From CAYMQB01 sp964392665 (GTDB lineage: Bacteria > Hydrothermota > E44-bin80), in NCBI GenBank assembly GCA_964392665.1, contig CAYMQB010000002.1, positions 50,976 to 114,975 of the forward strand: a stretch of DNA of 64,000 nucleotides. The letters run 5' to 3'. The notes under the pieces were generated by a model. That model was not told the origin of the DNA, did not search any database, and worked only from the letters and a program-made list of their open reading frames with translations. The translations under genes and the position numbers were made by a program. Shown in pieces: positions 7,952-16,329 of this stretch (its first letter is position 1; each line of letters begins with the position of its first letter).

Positions 7952-9985
7952 TTAGGGACTTTTCAGGAAACATTTTTCATTCTTCTCAACCACGCCTGAT
8001 ATAAGCATCATCTCATCCAGTTCCCATTTTCTAGGAGGAAAAAGATTTTTTTCTTCTGTATTTTCGGTACCCCATAGAACCCTGCCATAACGAACCTTAT
8101 ACGACCGATTAACTCCTTCTCCAAAACTCAGAACGAGAGTTCCCATTATTTTTGAAGTATCGTAAATTTTCTTGAGAGAATTGAATATTATTCTAAGATT
8201 TGTGATTTTTCCCTGGAGCTCAAGTGCCCGTTCAAACTCTCTTGTCTTCACCAGTTTATCCTTCTCTTTTTCAAGTTTTTTGATAACGCTAATATTCTTT
8301 CCGCTCAAGAATTCTATCAAATCATCGACCCGCTTTGAGTAAACAACTGGACTCACCCCACCTATACATGGTGCATCGCATTTCCCCATCTGCTCCAGGG
8401 GACAGGAAAAAAGTCTTAAACTATCATTGAGATTCCTTCTACAGGGTCTTATTCCAAAAACTTCTTTTATGAACTTGATGTTTTCTCGAATTTTGTATTC
8501 TTTTCTAAAAGGTCCAAAATAAGGATTACCGTCATTTGAAATCTCATCTACAACCTTGATAGTGGGATAAGACATATTTTTTTGAACAACTATGTAGACA
8601 TAGTTCCGAAATTCCTTGATCTGTCTATTATAAGGTGGGAGTTCGCCACGGATTAGACTCATTTCGACAAAGAGCGCAGTGGATTCGTCTTCTGTCGTTA
8701 CGACATCAACTTTGCATATCTGATTTAGCCAGAAGTAAAATCGTTGTCCGCCTACCTCTTTCTTCCTGAGATGAGAGAGTAACCTGTTTCTTAGATTCTT
8801 TGCTTTCCCAATGTAGAATACCCTCTCATCCTGATTCATTAGAATGTAAACACCTGCCAGAGTTGTGGCATCTGCGATAACTTTCCTGGAAAACGAAAGT
8901 CTTTTTTTGAGTTTTTCTATCGGAACGGAATAAGGCGCAAAATCCTCTTCAGCTGAACCTGCTCTTTTCTGCGAATACAAAACTTTTTTCTTATCTTTTA
9001 GTATAACAAGATTCTCTTTTCTGAATTCTATTCTTACATCATCTCTCTTTTTCTTATACAAATAAAGAGGTATCTCTTTCAAAGTTTCCAATTCTATCTC
9101 ACCACTTAAATGCAACCTGAGTATAGAGTGAGTATCCAAATTGCTTATCTTCCTTTCAAAGAACTTGACAATCTCCTTGCTTGATTTTCCCGTAAGATTA
9201 ACTCCTACCGGTATCAAACTTGTAGATTGAAGTTCGTGGAATTTCGGTCGAACCGTTGTGTTTGTAATAGTCGTGATATAGTAGCCCTTGGTTTCATTCA
9301 TCTCCTGAAAACTAACCCTCTCGGTAGAACCGGCATAGCAAATGATTGTACCTCTTACCTTTAGTATTTGCTGTTTATGGATATGACCACAGGCAACATA
9401 ATCAAAACCCTGCGGAACATCTGAACTGGCAATGACATTCTCTCCATTTCTGAATGTGAAATTCTTTGTGCCAACCTTTGCCCCTTCGAATGTTTGGTGA
9501 CAAAGAAGTATATTGATTACGTCTTCCTTTTTTTTCCATCCACTTTTTGCTATGTTTTTTTTGAAATTCTTCCTTGCCCCGTATCTTATAAAAGGAAAAC
9601 CGACAACAACAACCCTCTCGTCCCTTACAACAAACTCATACTTCAAAGGTTTACTGAATATATGAATGTTATCACCGGCAAGCAATAAGCCGCCAGGGAT
9701 ATGTTCTCTTTCGTGATTTCCGGGAACAATAAAAATGGGAATATTCATCCCGGCTATTTTCCTCAGAGGAATCATTGCCCTACCAATAATATCCAGATTA
9801 ATATGCCTTTTATCAAAAAGGTCCCCGGAATGAAGAACAAAGTCAACTTCACCCTTAAGCGCAGGCTCAAGAGCTTTGTAGTAGCTCTTTATAAAACACT
9901 CACCCCGCCAATTGTTTGGCGGGGTACGGTAAAGAGACATAGATTCACCGAGGTGTGAATCTGAAAGGTGAAGAAATCTGATCAT
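7952..9985 (-). CDS. fusion of SbcD/Mre11-like metallophosphoesterase and UvrC/Cho-like GIY-YIG nuclease
   Basis: The first ~330 residues form a calcineurin-like phosphoesterase with all metal motifs of the Mre11/SbcD family: DSHLG, GDLFD, GNHE, CHQ and GHIHKQQ. From about residue 380 the protein becomes the N-terminal half of UvrC: a GIY-YIG core (GVYILM, YIGKAKNLRNRL), the catalytic Glu region (LFVEMSLIRGELPPYN), the RPCRR...GKCDAPCIGGVSP cysteine segment and a UVR-like coiled coil (FERALELQGKI). The UvrC C-terminal RNase H-like and HhH regions are absent. Key residues of both nucleases are kept, so two DNA-cleaving activities may sit on one chain. An in-frame TTG lies at 9997; I chose the ATG at 9985 where the family begins. 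It ends 3 nt from the convergent permease gene. Confidence 0.85.
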   Translation of the reverse strand: MIRFLHLSDSHLGESMSLYRTPPNNWRGECFIKSYYKALEPALKGEVDFVLHSGDLFDKRHINLDIIGRAMIPLRKIAGMNIPIFIVPGNHEREHIPGGLLLAGDNIHIFSKPLKYEFVVRDERVVVVGFPFIRYGARKNFKKNIAKSGWKKKEDVINILLCHQTFEGAKVGTKNFTFRNGENVIASSDVPQGFDYVACGHIHKQQILKVRGTIICYAGSTERVSFQEMNETKGYYITTITNTTVRPKFHELQSTSLIPVGVNLTGKSSKEIVKFFERKISNLDTHSILRLHLSGEIELETLKEIPLYLYKKKRDDVRIEFRKENLVILKDKKKVLYSQKRAGSAEEDFAPYSVPIEKLKKRLSFSRKVIADATTLAGVYILMNQDERVFYIGKAKNLRNRLLSHLRKKEVGGQRFYFWLNQICKVDVVTTEDESTALFVEMSLIRGELPPYNRQIKEFRNYVYIVVQKNMSYPTIKVVDEISNDGNPYFGPFRKEYKIRENIKFIKEVFGIRPCRRNLNDSLRLFSCPLEQMGKCDAPCIGGVSPVVYSKRVDDLIEFLSGKNISVIKKLEKEKDKLVKTREFERALELQGKITNLRIIFNSLKKIYDTSKIMGTLVLSFGEGVNRSYKVRYGRVLWGTENTEEKNLFPPRKWELDEMMLISGVVEKNEKCFLKSP

Positions 9986-10021
9986 TGTCGATGTCAAATC
10001 TAAAAATTCTTCTTTGAATCC

Positions 10022-10621
10022 TTAGTCAAAGACAATTTTCAAATCATCCTTGTATTTCTTAAGTATTTCAGCATTCTTTCTATAATTCTTAATCTCCTCC
10101 GAGTTTTTCTGCTCTTCCATTTCTTTGATACCCTTTTTTATGTCTTCTTTCGATTCCTTGGGCAGATCTGGATTTTTCAGAGTTTCCTTCATCTGCTTAA
10201 TTTGCTTGTCGTATAGTTCATCCATATCACCCATCATCATCATGCTGTAAGATGCTGCAATCTTTGCGTATGTTTCAAAGAACGTTTCAACTGTAAATCC
10301 ATAAGGCTTCAGGGTTTTGTTCAACTTCTCGAGTGACTTGACTGCCTGTTTTCCAGTCCTCATAGCCTTCAAGAAATTCTTGTCAGACCCTTTGAATTTC
10401 TCACCAAGTTTTTCCGATTCCTTCTTGAAAACTGGAAATACCTTTACAAAATTCTGCACTTCCTTTTCGGTAAGTAATTCATACCCGCTATCCGAAGATT
10501 TTTCCACATCCTCCGACTCTTTTGTCACATCTTCTGCTGGTGATCTCTCGCTTCTCTTGCAATTTGCAAACAGAAAAGAGATGAGAATAAGTGTGACGAA
10601 AAGCAACGAAAGCTTTTTCAT
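10022..10621 (-). CDS. lipoprotein, paralogue A of a tandem pair
   Basis: A 199-residue protein with a signal peptide ending in the lipobox LFANC, followed by an acidic Ser/Glu-rich linker and a helical, Lys/Glu-rich domain. The region LLTEKEVQNFVKVFPVFKKESEKLGEKF is closely matched by LLTESEVKSFIKAVPEFREILKKEGQEF in the next gene (10765-11394), as are YGFTVETFFETYAKI and the C-terminal EMEEQ...YRKNAEILKKYK. The two are tandem duplicates. Function is unknown; location should be the outer or inner membrane, facing the periplasm. An AGGAGGTG sequence precedes the ATG. It lies 36 nt upstream of the Mre11-UvrC gene on the same strand. Confidence 0.8.
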   Translation of the reverse strand: MKKLSLLFVTLILISFLFANCKRSERSPAEDVTKESEDVEKSSDSGYELLTEKEVQNFVKVFPVFKKESEKLGEKFKGSDKNFLKAMRTGKQAVKSLEKLNKTLKPYGFTVETFFETYAKIAASYSMMMMGDMDELYDKQIKQMKETLKNPDLPKESKEDIKKGIKEMEEQKNSEEIKNYRKNAEILKKYKDDLKIVFD

Positions 10622-10714
10622 AATAACACCTCCTCATAGTTACTGTTCTGGGTTGCAGAACCTTTTTCAGGTTTCCATTGTAAACAACCTCTGCGAACCC
10701 GATTAATTATCTTC

Positions 10715-10743
10715 ACCATAGCATAATACCGCACATTTGACAA
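10715..10743 (-). promoter_or_regulatory. promoter for lipoprotein A
   Basis: On the minus strand TTGTCA (10743-10738), 17-nt spacer, TATGGT (10720-10715). It lies in the gap between the two tandem lipoprotein genes, so the downstream copy can be expressed separately. Confidence 0.5.
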
Positions 10744-10764
10744 GAGAAAATCTTGCCAAATTGA

Positions 10765-11394
10765 CTATTTAAGTACTGCTTCTATCTCAGCTTTGTATTT
10801 CAAAACTACGGTGGTATTCCTTCTGTAAGCTCTTGCCTCCTCTGTTTTGTCTTCCTCTTCCATTTCCTTAATAAGTTCCTTCATCTGTTCTTTTTGTTCT
10901 TCGGGAATATAAGGTTTCTCCAACAAATCCTTCATCCTTCTTATATCTGTCCTGTACGATTTATTCGACTGCAATTTCATCATATGGTTGTAAGTCCCTG
11001 TAATCTTTCCATAGGTTGATACAAGACCTTCAAGGTTAAAGCCGTAAGATTTCAAGACATTATTAATCTCTTTCACACTTCCGGGTGATTTGTTTTGAAT
11101 TACAGCAGTAGAGAAGACTTGCCTTCCTTTAAATTCTTGTCCCTCCTTTTTCAATATTTCCCTGAACTCGGGAACAGCCTTTATAAAGGATTTAACCTCA
11201 CTTTCTGTCAACAAAATGTCTCCTGTATCGGTAAACCTCACCTGTTCAATGGTTATCTTCGGTACATTCGTTTCGGTTGTTTCCATTTCCTTTTTACACC
11301 CTCCAACATTAAGGATAAAGAGACACAAAAAAACCTGTAGGACACCTATTCTCTTCCAACAATGAGTCCCAATCGTCACTAATTTCTCTTTCAT
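10765..11394 (-). CDS. lipoprotein, paralogue B of a tandem pair
   Basis: A 209-residue lipoprotein with N-terminal signal and lipobox NVGGC, then a mature helical domain similar in order and motif to the 10022-10621 product (LLTESEVKSF, YGFNLEGLVSTYGKI, EMEEEDKTEEARAYRRNTTVVLKYK). The divergence between the two copies is large, so the duplication is old. I recognise no enzymatic motif. It may be a periplasmic binding or chaperone-like helical protein; that is only a guess. The start ATG at 11394 has a short AAGG ahead of it. Confidence 0.78.
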   Translation of the reverse strand: MKEKLVTIGTHCWKRIGVLQVFLCLFILNVGGCKKEMETTETNVPKITIEQVRFTDTGDILLTESEVKSFIKAVPEFREILKKEGQEFKGRQVFSTAVIQNKSPGSVKEINNVLKSYGFNLEGLVSTYGKITGTYNHMMKLQSNKSYRTDIRRMKDLLEKPYIPEEQKEQMKELIKEMEEEDKTEEARAYRRNTTVVLKYKAEIEAVLK

Positions 11395-11476
11395 CCTTGC
11401 GAGTCTTCGTTCATAATTTCTACCGAAGTAATCCTGTCTCCCTATTTCCCACTGCCTCTAAGTTTTATGCCCTTTG

Positions 11477-12274
11477 CTATGTGACTTCCTGAACTTTCTT
11501 CTGCCATTCTTCATATATTTCCTGAATTTTCCTAATAACTTCCCTGCAATCCTCTCTCGCCATAAGTTCAAAACACATAACACCCTTAAAATTAAGAGCT
11601 TTAATTCCCTTTAGAAAATCTGTCCAATCGATCTTGCCCTCGTATGGAAGCACATGGTCGTCCTTTTCCCCAAAATTATCGCTTAAGTGAATTTCTTTAA
11701 TGTTCCCACCTAAAATTCTCATGCCTTCACTCATCGTCATTCCATATAAATTGAGATGGCTGGTATCAAGACAGAATCCAACGGATGTATCAACCATATC
11801 AAGCATCCTCTTGAGTTCTCCTGGATCATCACCAACTTTTCCCGGTTGTGTATTCTCGATTAGAATGCTTACTCCCCAATCCTGTGAGAATTCTACAATT
11901 TCCGCTAAACTCTTTTTCAATTCCTCAAACTGCTCATCCTCTTTCCTTTCTTCACCTGGATGAACCACAACATATTCTGCTCCGAGTCTGCTTGCGATAA
12001 CGATAGCCTTTTCCACTTCTCTAACGGACTTTACCCTTCCCCATTCATCCACACCTGAAATATCGATACCTGACGGAGCATGCAACGATAAGATTCTTAC
12101 CTTTTCTTTCTTCGCTCTCCTTTTGAGCTCTTCTATTTCCGTATCTTCGTTATAATCAAAATGAGGTTCCTTTAATCTCAGCTCAATTCCATCAATACGC
12201 TCTCCTTTTAGTTGAGGAAGCACATCAAAAATATGATTACCATAAAAAAGTGTAGTCGATATAGTAAGTTTCAT
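11477..12274 (-). CDS. sugar phosphate isomerase/epimerase (AP endonuclease family 2 TIM barrel)
   Basis: The 265-residue protein has the xylose-isomerase-like TIM-barrel pattern: strand ISTTLFYG, IDGIELRL, ILSLHAPSGID (His in strand 3), AEYVVVHPGEE (metal-site His), SILIENTQPGKVGDDP (metal-site Glu), VGFCLDTSHLNLYG (Asp-x-x-His), IKEIHLSDNFGEKDDHVLPYEGKIDW and a final CFELMAR Glu. The family includes AP endonuclease IV, xylose isomerase, inosose dehydratase and IolE-like proteins; the metal ligands are present but the substrate cannot be assigned. It is not preceded by a recognisable Shine-Dalgarno sequence. About 230 nt of A+T-rich non-coding sequence with tandem TTAGTT/TTTAGTT words separates it from lipA. 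Confidence 0.8.
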   Translation of the reverse strand: MKLTISTTLFYGNHIFDVLPQLKGERIDGIELRLKEPHFDYNEDTEIEELKRRAKKEKVRILSLHAPSGIDISGVDEWGRVKSVREVEKAIVIASRLGAEYVVVHPGEERKEDEQFEELKKSLAEIVEFSQDWGVSILIENTQPGKVGDDPGELKRMLDMVDTSVGFCLDTSHLNLYGMTMSEGMRILGGNIKEIHLSDNFGEKDDHVLPYEGKIDWTDFLKGIKALNFKGVMCFELMAREDCREVIRKIQEIYEEWQKKVQEVT

Positions 12275-12502
12275 TTGTTTTAGCCAATAGCTATTACTGT
12301 TAATTTAGTTCATATAGTTTATTTGGTTTATTTAGTTAATTTAATTTGTCATTGCGAGCATTCTTCTATATTAACTATCGAAACAATCTCATACTGCTCC
12401 AATAAATAGTAGCTATAGTAGCTCACGAGACTTGCCCGTTCATTGCAGATGAACACAAACCGTCCTGAGATAATCGAAGGACTCCAACCTTTCCAAGGGA
12501 AC

Positions 12503-13366
12503 TCATACCGTTTGCCTCTTTACCTCTCGATATAGTTCTTTTGCTCTATACGAACTTCTCACAAACGGTCCTGATGCTACTGCCGCAAAATCTTTTTCAA
12601 TCCCGACTTTTCTGTATCTTTCAAACTCCTCGGGTGTTACATAACTTTCCACATTGTGGTGCAGTCTCGTAGGTCTCAGATACTGACCAATCGTTAAAAC
12701 CTGAACACCTACCCCGAGAAGGTCATCCATCGTTTCATAAACTTCTTCTTCCCTCTCACCCAATCCCACCATCATACCGGATTTTGTCACAATACCATTG
12801 TTTTTTTCTCTCACCCTTGAGAGCAAATTCAAGGAACGTTCATAGTTTGCGCTTGGTCTAACTTCATCGTAAAGCCGTTCGATGGTTTCAATATTATGAT
12901 TAACAACTTCTGGTTTAGCATCAAGTATCTTGTTAATTGAAACTTCATCTCCCCTGAAATCAGGAACAAGCACTTCTATTGTAACCCCCTTATTTACCTT
13001 CCTTACCGCATCAATCGTTCTAACATAGTGCTCTGCGCCACCATCTCCGATATCATCCCTTGTTACCGAAGTAATAACCGCGTGCGATAAACCAAGACTC
13101 TTAACCATCTCGGCAACTCTCTGTGGTTCATTGTAATCAAGTGGTTCAGGAATGCCACTTACAATAGCACAAAATCTACAATTTCTCGTGCACACGGAAC
13201 CCATAAGAAGAAAAGTCGCTGTTCTATTGCTGAAACAGGTGCCAATATTGGGACATTGTGCTTCCTCGCAAACAGTCGCTAAACCTCTGCTTTTGAGTGT
13301 ATGCAAAAGCTCTTTGCCTTTTCCCCGTTCTTTTAGCCCCTCAACTATCCATTCAGGAATCCGCAT
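12503..13366 (-). CDS. lipA: lipoyl synthase
   Basis: Radical-SAM lipoyl synthase (287 residues), which inserts two sulfurs into octanoyl groups on lipoate-dependent proteins. Both iron-sulfur motifs are visible: CEEAQCPNIGTC for the auxiliary cluster and CTRNCRFC for the radical-SAM cluster. The C-terminal RSSY motif that supplies the serine ligand of the auxiliary cluster is present (GPFVRSSYRA). Other landmarks are TSVTRDDIGDGGA and the LRPTRLHHNVESYVTPEEF segment. The start overlaps the end of panD by 14 nt. No lipB or lipoate-protein ligase lies in the window. Confidence 0.96.
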   Translation of the reverse strand: MRIPEWIVEGLKERGKGKELLHTLKSRGLATVCEEAQCPNIGTCFSNRTATFLLMGSVCTRNCRFCAIVSGIPEPLDYNEPQRVAEMVKSLGLSHAVITSVTRDDIGDGGAEHYVRTIDAVRKVNKGVTIEVLVPDFRGDEVSINKILDAKPEVVNHNIETIERLYDEVRPSANYERSLNLLSRVREKNNGIVTKSGMMVGLGEREEEVYETMDDLLGVGVQVLTIGQYLRPTRLHHNVESYVTPEEFERYRKVGIEKDFAAVASGPFVRSSYRAKELYREVKRQTV

Positions 13367-13712
13367 CGGGTAGTCTGTTGCTGTCCTTCAGCTGAAGAAA
13401 CATCATCTTCTGGCTTTCCGCTTCTTTTTCATCATACATCGCGAACGAAAGCACAATCAGCTCATCGCCGATCTCGCCTTTTCTTGCAGCACCACCGTTC
13501 AATTCGATAATCCCCTTTCCTTCCTCCCCAATAATCACATATGTCTCGAATCTCTCGCCATTATTTACATTTATGACAAGTACCTTTTCTGCAGGATAAA
13601 GCCGTGCTCTTTTTGCAATATCTTTACTAATGGTAATGCTTCCCTTATAATGAAGGTTTTTACCGGTAATAAATGCATTTCCAATTTTCGATTTACATAG
13701 TTCTATCAACAT
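13353..13712 (-). CDS. panD: aspartate 1-decarboxylase
   Basis: PanD (119 residues from the chosen start) makes beta-alanine for pantothenate. It is a self-processing pyruvoyl enzyme: the Gly-Ser cleavage site is seen in YKGSITI, near residue 24, and the catalytic lysine context CKSKIGN lies near the N-terminus. The LNGGAARKGEIGDELIVLSF segment corresponds to the conserved NGAAAR...GD region. An in-frame start nine codons upstream exists, but the ATG at 13712 has a GGAGG 7 nt upstream and matches the family N-terminus. It overlaps lipA and is co-transcribed with it; coaBC for the later steps is at 2.7 kb. Confidence 0.94.
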   Translation of the reverse strand: MLIELCKSKIGNAFITGKNLHYKGSITISKDIAKRARLYPAEKVLVINVNNGERFETYVIIGEEGKGIIELNGGAARKGEIGDELIVLSFAMYDEKEAESQKMMFLQLKDSNRLPDADS

Positions 13713-13730
13713 AGCATAACCTCCGCTATT

Positions 13731-13758
13731 AAGATACAATATTTCCCTGATTTGTCAA
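13731..13758 (-). promoter_or_regulatory. promoter for panD-lipA
   Basis: Minus strand TTGACA (13758-13753), 16-nt spacer, TATCTT (13736-13731). The predicted leader to the panD ATG is about 12 nt and contains a GGAGG site. Confidence 0.6.
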
Positions 13759-13940
13759 GAGAAAAATAGGATTAACAGGGATTGGAAGAGAATTTAAGAG
13801 ACACAAAAATTAAAGAAATGTCGTCATTCTGAGTAATTTGTCCCATATTAACACTGGAAGAATCTAATTGTTAATGCGCAATTTATTAACTTATGGCTTC
13901 CAAACTTGCTACTCTTAATAAATTACTTCATATTTTTCTA

Positions 13941-13969
13941 TTGACATCGGGGAATTTCTTTGCTATAAG
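13941..13969 (+). promoter_or_regulatory. promoter for tRNA-Asp
   Basis: TTGACA (13941-13946), 17-nt spacer, TATAAG (13964-13969), ending 9 nt before the first base of the tRNA. Transcription would start almost at the mature 5' end, leaving little or no 5' leader for RNase P. Confidence 0.75.
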
Positions 13970-13978
13970 ATTGCCAAC

Positions 13979-14054
13979 GGGGTCGTAGTTCAGTTCTGGT
14001 TAGAACGCTGGCCTGTCACGCCAGAGGTCGCGAGTTCGAGTCTCGTCGGCCCCG
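13979..14054 (+). tRNA. tRNA-Asp (anticodon GTC)
   Basis: A full cloverleaf can be drawn: acceptor GGGGTCG with CGGCCCC, D-stem and loop with GTTC...GAAC pairing, anticodon stem CTGGC/GCCAG enclosing the loop CTGTCAC with anticodon GTC, and a T arm with GCGAG-TTCGAGT-CTCGT. The discriminator base is G at 14054. The CCA end is not encoded; the next bases are CTT. The last 15 bases of this gene plus one recur exactly at 17640-17655. Confidence 0.96.
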
Positions 14055-14055
14055 C
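14040..14055 (+). repeat. copy 1 of 16-bp direct repeat at the tRNA-Asp 3' end (possible att site)
   Basis: GTCTCGTCGGCCCCGC covers the 3' strand of the T stem and acceptor stem of tRNA-Asp. The identical 16 bases occur again at 17640-17655 in the same orientation. Such tRNA 3'-end duplications typically mark integration by tyrosine recombinases, but no integrase gene is found between the copies. Confidence 0.6.
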
Positions 14056-14480
14056 TTTCCCGTTTCATAATCACAAAGATACTGAGACACAGAGGGTTAG
14101 TTAATATCCCTTCCCCTCCTTTTTTTATTCACAGGGATCTAAAGAGATTTTAAGAGATATAAAAACACAAAGAAATTGTAGGGGCGGACCTGAAAATTGA
14201 ACAATTGAACGCCTGCCCCCATATCCTTGATATATTCATTGACTGCCCTGATTCTTGTTCTTTCTTGGCTTATCATAACTGGTTATTATTTGCGGAAAAA
14301 TTCACACAATTTACCATCCCTGTCAATCAAAAAACGCCATCTTTTTTAAGTCCAAAAAATATTGGACTTATAACACAAAAAAACCGTAGAGCACCCGAAA
14401 ATTAAACACAATTCAGCCTATACTATTTATATATGAGTATTAGCAATCATAAACCATCCATCCATAAGAGGAGGTATGAA
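14055..14480 (+). other. non-coding region with inverted repeat
   Basis: No convincing gene. It holds words shared with other intergenic stretches (an ACAGGGATCTAAAGAGATT-type segment near 14130 resembling 13776-13800) and a perfect 9-bp inverted repeat TAAGTCCAA/TTGGACTTA with 6-nt loop at 14347-14370. A 66-codon open frame at 14205-14405 has no start signal or protein-like composition. Confidence 0.5.
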
Positions 14481-15827
14481 ATGATGAGAAAGTTCGTATA
14501 TATCTGTTGGGTATTCTTTCTCTGTCTCCCGGTGGCACTGCTGGGCTACAGTTGGAGTTTCACAGAGGTGGATTCTCCAATATGGGATTTTGCTTTTGCA
14601 ACCAGTATTACAACAGACGATAATGGAGTTATCCATATCTTATACGATCGAGGAACCACTGGTACCGATCTTGCTCTGCGGCACGGTGTTTGGGACAGCA
14701 ACACGCGCAGCTTCACCCTTGAAACCGTAGATAGCATTGCCGGCATAGATAACAATATCGCAATCGATGAAAATGGTAATATTCATATTGCCTATTGCTA
14801 TGTCGATGACTTCGGCTCCTTCAATTTCGATCTCTACTATGGTTACTACGACGGAACCTGGCATACTGAAGCCCTGGAGACTTCAGGAATGGCATCGGGT
14901 TTTCCCTGTCATATTGCTATAGATGGGAATAACCATCCTCATATTGCAGCAAACGTGAATCTGAGCCCGGAGTATTTTTACCATGACGGAAGCACCTGGC
15001 ACAATCAGCCAGTACCAAATGTTCTCGATCCGGGGGGGATAGCCATAGATACACTGGATAATCCCTTTATCAGCACCGCAATAAATAACGGAAATTGTGC
15101 AGCATACTATGATGGTTACAGCTGGAGTCTGGATACCCTTGAGATCGGCGCAGCGTGCGCGACAAACTCGATGGCAATGGATGATCTTGGAAATCTCCAT
15201 GTAGCCTATCGGTATACTGCGAGCGGGAACCATCTGAAGTATGCGCATTTCTATGGTGGTACCTGCTCAACGGTAGTAGTGGACGATAACGGGAATACCG
15301 GTATCAATCCCAGCATTGCGGTTGATTGTAATAACCATCCCCACATATCATACTATTCAAATACCGACGGTTGTTTGAAAATTGCGAGCTGGAATGGCGG
15401 CTCCTGGGACATTGAGACTGTCGATAACGTTGGTGGTCGTTACTCCAGTGTAGCTGTTGATGGCAATGATAATCCCTGCATCATTTACGACAATCTTTCG
15501 GCACAAAGCGTCAGGTTCGCATATGTTGAGGAGACCGGGATTGAAGAGGATCACAAGACCGTTGTGACCCCGCACAAGGTAGAGATATACCCGAATCCTT
15601 TCTACGAAAGCGTGACTATCTCTGCTTCAAATAAACCGATAGCGGTTATGGTATACTCGCCCTCAGGTAGATTGGTGCGCACCCTTAATCCCACAGGCAG
15701 TTCATTCATGTGGGATGGCAGAAACAACAGCGGTATGAAAGCACCCTACGCCTCCTATTTTCTCAATGTGGTTTTTGAGAATGCAACCGTGAAGAAAAGA
15801 GTTATTATGTTGCCGTCGATCCCTTGA
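14481..15827 (+). CDS. secreted beta-propeller-like protein with C-terminal sorting domain
   Basis: After a signal peptide (MMRKFVYICWVFF..., cleavage after about 22 residues) the protein contains roughly seven repeats built around IAIDENGNIHIAY-type strands (also IAIDGNNHPHIA, MAMDDLGNLHVAYRY, IAVDCNNHPHISYY, VAVDGNDNPCIIYD), typical of a beta-propeller. The last ~80 residues are a FlgD-like/Por-type sorting domain (VEIYPNPFYESVTIS, SPSGRLVRTL, WDGRNNSG, SYFLNV). Such domains route proteins to the cell surface through a type IX-like system. An ATG at 14433 is in frame, but ATG 14481 follows an AGGAGG (14469-14474). The gene is visibly richer in G+C than most neighbours, like the C25 gene at 17.8-20 kb, suggesting separate ancestry. 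Confidence 0.82.
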   Translation: MMRKFVYICWVFFLCLPVALLGYSWSFTEVDSPIWDFAFATSITTDDNGVIHILYDRGTTGTDLALRHGVWDSNTRSFTLETVDSIAGIDNNIAIDENGNIHIAYCYVDDFGSFNFDLYYGYYDGTWHTEALETSGMASGFPCHIAIDGNNHPHIAANVNLSPEYFYHDGSTWHNQPVPNVLDPGGIAIDTLDNPFISTAINNGNCAAYYDGYSWSLDTLEIGAACATNSMAMDDLGNLHVAYRYTASGNHLKYAHFYGGTCSTVVVDDNGNTGINPSIAVDCNNHPHISYYSNTDGCLKIASWNGGSWDIETVDNVGGRYSSVAVDGNDNPCIIYDNLSAQSVRFAYVEETGIEEDHKTVVTPHKVEIYPNPFYESVTISASNKPIAVMVYSPSGRLVRTLNPTGSSFMWDGRNNSGMKAPYASYFLNVVFENATVKKRVIMLPSIP

Positions 15828-15901
15828 GGTCTGCCTACGTCAAGACTTCGGCAGGTAATGCCCATTGGATCTTTAGCGTAGGAGGAGGAGAGGATTAAGG
15901 T

Positions 15902-15924
15902 GAGGGTGAATGTTTTTCACCCTC
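15902..15924 (+). terminator. intrinsic terminator of the beta-propeller gene
   Basis: Perfect 9-bp stem GAGGGTGAA / TTCACCCTC with loop TGTTT, followed by a T-rich run (TCTTCTTTT). Confidence 0.65.
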
Positions 15925-15932
15925 TCTTCTTT

Positions 15933-15953
15933 TCTCCCCCATCAAGGGGGAGA
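15933..15953. repeat. palindromic repeat, copy 1
   Basis: TCTCCCCC / GGGGGAGA arms around the loop ATCAA. The same element occurs at 25112-25132, and a longer version in reverse orientation (loop TTGAT) at 17693-17731. Confidence 0.65.
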
Positions 15954-16207
15954 AGGTGTATGGATGAAGGAAAAAGTTGCGAAATCCTTCGGTTTCTCTC
16001 AGGACTTATTTGGATGGTGAGCTTGTCGAACTGCTCTTCTCGTCTTCCCCGCTTTCACATTTCTCACCGCAAAGCACGCAGAAACGGCAAAGAGATTTCT
16101 TGGTTTTTTTGTAGCCGCAGGCTTCAGCCTGCGAAAGTTCCCTCTAAAAAGAGGGGTGCCAGCGAAGCTGACGGGGTGTGTAAAAACCTACATCATACAT
16201 CGTATTG

Positions 16208-16329
16208 CTCATCCGCTTAAAAATTTCTTGACACCCATCCTTCGCTATGTTATACTTCTCTGAATAAAAATGAAAAATCGAATAACAGCATTGTTGGCGG
16301 GAATTGTCTTACTCCTATTTTCTTCCCTC
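16208..16329 (+). repeat. promoter + signal-peptide cassette, copy A
   Basis: These 122 bases match 22835-22956 with four mismatches that I can see. The copy spans the promoter, start codon and nearly all of the signal peptide of the 16270 gene; similarity stops abruptly at the signal cleavage region, after which the two proteins are unrelated. Confidence 0.9.
16228..16256 (+). promoter_or_regulatory. consensus promoter in cassette copy A
   Basis: TTGACA (16228-16233), 17-nt spacer, TATACT (16251-16256). The ATG at 16270 is 13 nt after the -10 box, giving a leader of about 5-7 nt without a Shine-Dalgarno sequence. Confidence 0.8.

Larger units (their letters stand above)
15828..16227 (+). 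other. non-coding repeat-rich region
   Basis: No gene is supported. It holds a terminator hairpin (15902-15924), a CCCCC-type palindrome (15933-15953), a GAAAAAGTTGCGAAA word also present at 17615-17640 and near 25150, and near 16110-16175 two short palindromes (GCAGGCTTCAGCCTGC and CCCTCTAAAAAGAGGG). These look like small mobile intergenic repeats. Confidence 0.55.

Noticed and set aside
14205..14405. 66-codon open frame after tRNA-Asp
   Set aside because: It covers an inverted repeat and repeat-like words, with no start signal or recognisable protein pattern.
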